Shown here piece by piece: positions 58,952 to 64,000 of a DNA stretch of 64,000 bases (position 1 is its first letter; each line of letters opens with the position of its first letter). A program made the translations under genes and the position numbers. The DNA lies in the NCBI GenBank assembly GCA_020809705.1, contig CP085825.1, forward strand, positions 2,542,001 through 2,606,000. The letters are read 5' to 3'. Source of the DNA: Calonectria ilicicola (lineage: Eukaryota; Ascomycota; Sordariomycetes; Hypocreales; Nectriaceae). Below the pieces are notes generated by a model. That model ran no database searches and was not told where the DNA came from. It saw only the letters and a program-made list of their open reading frames with translations.

Positions 58952-60526
58952 ATGTATCTAGTTCCCAAGGAGGTTCGTCTTTCCCACGTGCACTGCCCTG
59001 GGTTCGCTTCCACGCTAACAGGGATCGCTCGTCCAGCTCGATAAGCTTGTCATCTCTCAGCTTGGCCTCCTCGCCCAGAGACGGCTGGCCAGAGGCGTCA
59101 AACTGAACCATTCTGAAGCCACGGTAAATAAATGATTAGCACAAAAAGCAAAAAACCACATCTACATTTTTCTTGCTTGCTTGTTGCGCCCTTCCATGTT
59201 GATCCCTGTCATGTCGCTCCCGTCCAAATTCGAATGATCTGCGGCCAAGAGCTCAAGGTGCGCTGACGTTGGACTCACGCAGGCTCTTATTGCCAACAAC
59301 CTCCATGAACTCATCCGTGATGGCAACCACAGCGTTTCTGACCTCATGGCCCTCGGCTCTACCATGCTAGGTCGACGCCATGTCCTACCCTCGGTCTGCA
59401 GCACCCTCCATGAAATCCAGGTCGAAGGCACCTTTCCCACTGGCACCTATCTCGTAACGGTCCACAACCCCATCAGCACCGACGATGGCGACATCAACAG
59501 GGCCCTCTATGGAAGCTTCCTCCCCGTTCCGGACCAAAGTGTATTCCCCATGGCCGCCTCTGAAGAGTACGAGCCGGCACGACAGCCCGGCGCTGTCGTC
59601 ACTGTCAAGTCCAAGGTCGCCATCAACCAGAACCGCAAAAGAATCCGCCTCCAGGTGACCAGCAAGGGAGACCGGCCAATTCAGGTTGGATCCCACTATC
59701 ACTTCATCGAGACTAACCCACAGCTCGAGTTTGACCGTATCCGCGCCTATGGCTACCGCCTAGATATCCCTGCGGGTACCTCAGTCCGCTTCGAGCCCGG
59801 CGACACCAAGACCGTCACAATGGTCGAGATTGCGGGCAACCGCGTGATTCGCGGCGGAAACAATCTTGCCTCGGGAGTCGTCGACCTCTCCCGGGCAGAA
59901 GAGATTGTTTCAAAGCTGCAGCAGGCCGGTTATGCTCACTCCCCGGACCCGGCCGGCGACTTGGGTCACATCGACACCTTCCAGATGGACCGGGCAGCGT
60001 ATGCAACCATGTTCGGCCCCACTACCGGCGACCTCGTCCGTCTCGGAAGCACGGAGCTGTGGGTCAAGGTTGAGCGGGACATGACCGTCTACGGCGACGA
60101 GTGCAAGTTTGGTGGCGGCAAGACGCTGCGCGAGGGCATGGGCCAGGCCACCGGCCGACCGGACGCCGAGACGCTGGATCTTGTCGTCACCAACGCCCTC
60201 ATTGTCGACTGGACTGGTATTTACAAGGCCGACATTGGCGTCAAGGAGGGCATGATTGTAGCCATTGGAAAGGCAGGCAATCCAGACGTCATGGAAGGCG
60301 TGACGCCCGGCATGGTTGTCGGAAGCTGCACCGATGTCATCGCAGGAGAGGGCAAGATTGTCACCGCTGGTGCCATTGATACTCACATTCACTTCATCTG
60401 CCCGCAGCAAGTTCCCGAAGCTCTCGCATCTGGTGTCACAACTATGCTGGGAGGTGGTACTGGCCCAAGGTTCGTTTCTCACATCTTGCATCATATTGCT
60501 TTACTCCCCCTCCCTCTCTCTCTATT

Positions 60527-60557
<31 letters not shown>

Positions 60558-61900
60558 CCGACCCTCCCCTCGTGCCGTCTCGAGAACTAACTTATCTTCT
60601 CCGTAGTGCTGGAACAAATGCTACAACCTGCACCCCTGGCGCACATTACATGCGCCAGATGCTCCAAGCATGCGATGCTCTGCCCATAAACATTGGCATC
60701 ACAGGCAAGGGCAATGACAGCTCCGTCGTAGCCTTGCAAGAGCAAGTCATTGCTGGCGCCTGCGGTCTCAAACTGCACGAGGACTGGGGATGCACGCCCG
60801 CCGCCATTGACGCATGCCTGACCGTCTGTGACGAACTTGACGTGCAGTGCCTCATCCATACCGACACACTCAACGAGTCTGGCTTTGTCGAATCGACCAT
60901 TGCCTCCTTCAAGAACCGCACCATCCACACATACCACACTGAGGGCGCCGGCGGCGGTCACGCTCCGGACATCATCTCAGTCGTCGAGCACTCCAACGTG
61001 CTTCCGTCGTCGACAAACCCCACGCGACCATTTACTCGCAACACTCTCGACGAGCACCTCGACATGCTCATGGTGTGCCACCATCTCTCCAAGGACATTC
61101 CCGAAGACGTAGCCTTCGCCGAGAGTCGCATCCGCGCCGAGACCATCGCCGCCGAGGACGTCCTGCACGATCTCGGCGCCATCAGCATGATGAGCTCCGA
61201 CTCGCAGGCCATGGGTCGCTGCGGCGAGGTCGTCCTCAGGACGTGGAACACTGCACACAAGAACAAGGTCCAGCGCGGGTTCCTGCCCGAGGACGAGGGC
61301 ACCGGCGCCGATAATGCTCGTGTGAAGCGGTACGTGAGCAAGTACACGGTGAACCCGGCCATTGCTCAAGGCTTTGGTCATCTTGTTGGAAGTATCGAGG
61401 TTGGAAAGATGGCAGACCTTGCGATTTGGGACCCTGCCTGGTTTGGCACCAAGCCTTACCAAGTGGTAAAGGCCGGCCACATTGCATATGCCCAGATGGT
61501 AAGTCGTTTTCTCTTCCCCCCCCTCCATCAATGTAGACCGTTCCCAGAAGCAATTACTCGCTAACACTTTGAAATCAAGGGCGATCCCAATGCCTCCATC
61601 CCCACTGTCCAGCCCGTCATCGCCCGCCCCATGTTCGCACCCCTCGCTGCTTCGACCAGCGTTCTCTTCGTCTCTGCAGCCTCCATTTCCTCCGGGGCCA
61701 TAGCCTCGTACGGGCTGCGCAGCCGCGTTGAAGCCGTCCGCGGGTGCCGCAACATCGGCAAGAAAGACATGCGGCACAACGATCGCATGCCTCGCATGCG
61801 CGTGGACCCTGAGAGTTACACCGTCGAGGCTGACGGCAAGGTGTGCGAGGCTGAGCCGGCTACGAGCTTGCCTCTCTCGCAGGCGTTTTATGTGTATTGA
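58952..61900 (+). CDS. ure1: Urease, single-chain nickel enzyme
   Basis: Five exons (58952-58972, 59037-59123, 59283-60469, 60607-61498, 61580-61900) give 835 aa, normal for fungal urease. The chain fuses the gamma (start [17 protein letters not shown]), beta ([15 protein letters not shown]) and alpha domains. Active-site elements are all present: nickel His in DTHIHF (404, 406), the carbamylated Lys of [10 protein letters not shown] (487), [10 protein letters not shown] (His516), [12 protein letters not shown] (His542), the CHH flap (589-591) and [12 protein letters not shown]. It hydrolyses urea to ammonia and carbamate and needs UreD/F/G accessory proteins encoded elsewhere. Exon 1 is 21 nt. 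An in-frame alternative acceptor at 59021 would add five residues, but the one at 59036 fits the branch spacing better. The third intron holds a long CT tract. Confidence 0.95.
60498..60557. repeat. CT/CTTT-rich tract inside urease intron 3
   Basis: A nearly pure pyrimidine run (CTCCCTCTCTCT then TTTCTTTCTTTCT) of about 60 nt inside the 137-nt intron 60470-60606. It is a microsatellite-like polypyrimidine tract upstream of the acceptor. Confidence 0.85.
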
Positions 61901-62654
61901 GCAAGATAAACTGAGTCACATCTAGATGAGAATTTCATGATATCGTAGAGGTGAATATCCTCCATGACTTTGGTTGGCAACCTTGGATGGGGCAGCGGAT
62001 GAGCAGTGGACAGGCAGTGGTGGGGATAACATGTGAGGGGGTTAAGACTCACAATATTCAGAACACACACAATATGATTCTTGTGACAATTTTTATTCAT
62101 CTTAACAAGGGATAATTTCCTGGAAATAGGAATCGTAGTTCAAAGACAGTCCATCCACGACCGCGGCTTTGTGTGCGAAGGAACAAACGGTCCTCCCACA
62201 ACTATTGCAACTCTTGGTTCGTAGTCACAAAAGCTGAAATATCAAACGACTTTAAATTCCAAAATCATAGCTCTCATTACGGCGTAGCCAGTCCGACTGT
62301 GACAAACACAGCGACCGAGACGAATCAACGTATACATCGCAGCAAGGATCTCTCTTGCAACCCATCCCACCTCACTCCATTGCCGAGACTCCTCGCCCCT
62401 GGCCGCGCCCCTGATGACTTTTGTTGGTGCATACGGCCCCAAGTTAAACCCCGTCCCAAGCGATACGGAAACACTAAACGAGAATGTCCTCCCAAACACC
62501 AAAACACGATGAAATCGAAACGACCAAACCCAGTCCATATATCATTCCCCTAAGGTATCATGCTTCCCGGCGCCCTCGGGCATCGCAGGAGCTCAACAGG
62601 GAGTGCTCCGACTCGGGGTATCGAAAGAAGAGTGAAAGAAGTAAAGGAAACGAC
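61901..62654. other. Convergent 3' spacer
   Basis: About 750 bp between the converging urease and HMG-box genes. No feature with a motif was recognised; probably long 3' UTRs. Confidence 0.45.
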
Positions 62655-63470
62655 TTAAGAGCTCTTAGCCTTCTTGCGTCCCGACTTCTTGGGCTCATCC
62701 GAGGGCTCAGCAGCCTTGGTGGAGGCGCGCCGGCGCTTCTTGTCAGGGCTGGAAGGAGCAGGGGTCTTGACCTCGGCATCGGCAGCGGGAGTTCCTGCTG
62801 TCTTGCGCTTGCGGCTGCTGGCAGGCTTCTTGGGGGTCTTGGTGGCAGTCTCGTCCTCATCACCGGGGACAGCGGCAATCTGCTGAAGCTGCTCGGCAAT
62901 AGCATCCTGGTCATTGGTGTGAGTCTCAGTCTGAGTCACATCCTTGAGCTCAGGCATGGCGATTTCATGCTCCTCGGCGTACTTGAGGGCCTCCTCATCG
63001 GTCATATTCTTAGCAAGGAGGTTGTTGTCGTTCTTGTATGAGTGCACACGAGCGTTGTACAGACGAAGGTTGTACTGGTAGGCATTGTTCCAGCCCTGCT
63101 TCTCGTGAGGACCCATGTGAGCCCATCGTCGCTGACCCTCCTCCTGAACAGCACCCTTGGGAGCCTCAGCTCCGAGATCATTGGCGATGATGGAGCGGGC
63201 GTGCTGCATGTAGAGGAAGTAGGGGGTCAGAGGGCGCTTGGGAGCGTTGGGGTCGATGGTTCGCTTCTTGCGTTCCTTCTTCTCCTCAACAGGGGGTGCC
63301 ATCTCAGGGACGGGCATGATGAACTGAGCAGCAGCCTGCTCAAAGTTGGCGAGGATGTCACCATGGGCACCCTCAGCAGTGGGCTCACCAAGGAGCAAGT
63401 TGGTCTGGCGAACATAGTCGGCAGTGAAGGAACGAAGAAGCTCCAAGATAGTGGTCAGACGACCAACAGC
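62655..63470 (-). CDS. HMG-box DNA-binding protein, 5' exon unresolved
   Basis: The last exon runs 62655-63470 (271 aa) after an acceptor CATAG preceded by a GCTAAC branch site. It begins AVGRLTTILELLRSFTADYVRQ, a helical N-terminal region. A basic linker KKERKKRTIDPNAPKRPLTP leads into one HMG box (PYFLYMQHARSIIANDLG ... WAHMGPHEKQGWNNAYQYN). After it come an acidic/neutral helix and a Lys/Ser/Ala/Pro-rich tail with KKRRRAS and KKSGRKKAKSS. A single HMG box with basic tail suggests a non-sequence-specific architectural DNA-binding protein of chromatin or mitochondria. The start codon lies further upstream, in the last 530 bp of the window or beyond it; candidate ATGs there did not give a convincing splice. 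Confidence 0.82.
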   Translation of the reverse strand, partial: AVGRLTTILELLRSFTADYVRQTNLLLGEPTAEGAHGDILANFEQAAAQFIMPVPEMAPPVEEKKERKKRTIDPNAPKRPLTPYFLYMQHARSIIANDLGAEAPKGAVQEEGQRRWAHMGPHEKQGWNNAYQYNLRLYNARVHSYKNDNNLLAKNMTDEEALKYAEEHEIAMPELKDVTQTETHTNDQDAIAEQLQQIAAVPGDEDETATKTPKKPASSRKRKTAGTPAADAEVKTPAPSSPDKKRRRASTKAAEPSDEPKKSGRKKAKSS

Positions 63471-64000
63471 CTATGACAAAGTGTGTTAGCAAGGTCTTCC
63501 ATGGTGTTCAACGTCGACGCGTCGCGTGCAAGTGATGAGACAGGCAAAGCAAAGTGCAGTCTTGATCATGGGTGTGGGCTAAGGGTAGTGGGGGGAGCTT
63601 GAGGAGGACCTAAGGGCTGAGCTGCCCAAGTCGCGGTGGCCATAGCTCCGCGGCGCCCCAAACCAAGTCGCGGGGCCTTTTGTAAACAACAAGGCACTGC
63701 AGCGCGCCTCGGGTCTGATGTGTGCCAGGAATGGTAAGGGAAGATTTATGCAGCTTTGAAAGCATGCAATGAGGCGCGAACGTTCGATTGAAACGCGATT
63801 TGCTTCTTTGACGGGGGAGTCGAGAGGCATCACTTGAGCTGCTCGACAGGCCTGACTAGACGTGGGTTTGTGAGGTAGACTGGTGTAAGTGGGTGGGTGC
63901 CCAGCGGTGCATTGAGAGCCTGACTCCCGAAGGCGAAAGGCTTTCAAGCCAGTCTCACTCTCATGCACGAGAGCCGCTGCCTATCGCCCGAGGCGTTTCT
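63471..64000. other. Upstream intron/5' region of HMG-box gene
   Basis: Should hold at least part of intron 1, and perhaps exon 1, of the HMG-box gene. Minus-strand ATGs occur here (for example at about 63505, 63570 and 63642), but none joins to the exon at 63470 in a convincing frame and donor. Confidence 0.4.

Noticed and set aside
60977..61777. 266-codon minus-strand frame over urease
   Set aside because: It lies opposite conserved urease active-site sequence and across a urease intron. Shadow frame.
62484..63041. 185-codon plus-strand frame with Leu/Ser runs
   Set aside because: It is the reverse of the Lys/Ala/Ser-rich HMG-box tail; low-complexity shadow.
1..64000. tRNA and 5S rRNA genes
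   Set aside because: I looked for B-box-like GGTTCRANNCC with a matching A box and cloverleaf and for 5S-like starts. The few TTCGA-type hits were coding or intronic with no folding partner. A tRNAscan run would decide.

Overview
The window is nuclear DNA of a filamentous ascomycete, most likely a Sordariomycete (Hypocreales-like). This is an inference from gene content and gene style. Genes are compact, with many short GT-AG introns (mostly 38-160 nt) and CTAAC/CTGAC branch sites. The set includes a Zn(II)2Cys6 regulator, a fungal NLR, a CYT-18-type mitochondrial TyrRS, a fused Bta1 betaine-lipid synthase and a single-chain fungal urease. I saw no rRNA, tRNA, CRISPR array, complete transposon or prokaryote-type operon.

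Layout. 0.9-2.9 kb: secreted Ser/Ala-rich protein (-). 4.8-5.8 kb: four-TM membrane protein (+). 5.9-9.6 kb: AT-richer block holding an intact five-exon NLR (-) with a SesB-like hydrolase, an NB-ARC domain and TPRs. 10.6-11.7 kb: class II aldolase with a mitochondrial-type leader (+). 12.1-14.1 kb: full-length arginyl-tRNA synthetase paralogue whose two catalytic signatures are altered (-). 14.9-17.1 kb: uncharacterised membrane-anchored protein (-). 17.1-20.4 kb: gene-poor stretch with a (TG)17(CG)5 tract. 20.5-23.1 kb: Zn-cluster transcription factor (-). 23.8-25.0 kb: Vps3844-type ER/vacuolar protein (-). 25.4-26.8 kb: uncharacterised, probably mitochondrial protein (+). 27.4-29.7 kb: Rsc4-like double-bromodomain protein (-). 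30.8-31.6 kb: Maf pyrophosphatase (+). 32.3-32.8 kb: Ino4-like bHLH (+). 33.1-34.6 kb: mitochondrial ThrRS (-). 35.9-39.1 kb: Kap120/importin-11 (+). 39.3-40.6 kb: quinone oxidoreductase (-). 41.4-42.8 kb: Dsk2 ubiquitin shuttle (-). 44.0-45.4 kb: Npr2 (+). 45.6-47.5 kb: CYT-18-like TyrRS (-). 48.7-49.9 kb: dimethylglycine-oxidase-like flavoprotein (+). 50.3-53.0 kb: Bta1 (-). 54.5-55.4 kb: AIG2/GGCT-like protein (-). 56.2-58.2 kb: Ada3/Ngg1 (+). 59.0-61.9 kb: urease (+). 62.7 kb onward: HMG-box protein (-), first exon not resolved.

Most genes are single-copy housekeeping functions: translation, chromatin (RSC, SAGA, HMG), nuclear import, ubiquitin shuttling and nutrient signalling. They form no pathway cluster. 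Two nitrogen-linked genes (npr2 and urease, the latter with upstream GATA and CCAAT motifs) and two lipid-linked genes (Ino4-like, Bta1) lie near each other, but nothing here shows coordinated control. The accessory-looking loci are the NLR block, the altered ArgRS paralogue, the flavoprotein that lacks the expected flavin-binding His, and the four-TM and membrane-anchored unknowns. The exon models of multi-exon genes were joined by hand by matching splice sites, reading-frame phase and conserved motifs; no transcript evidence was available.
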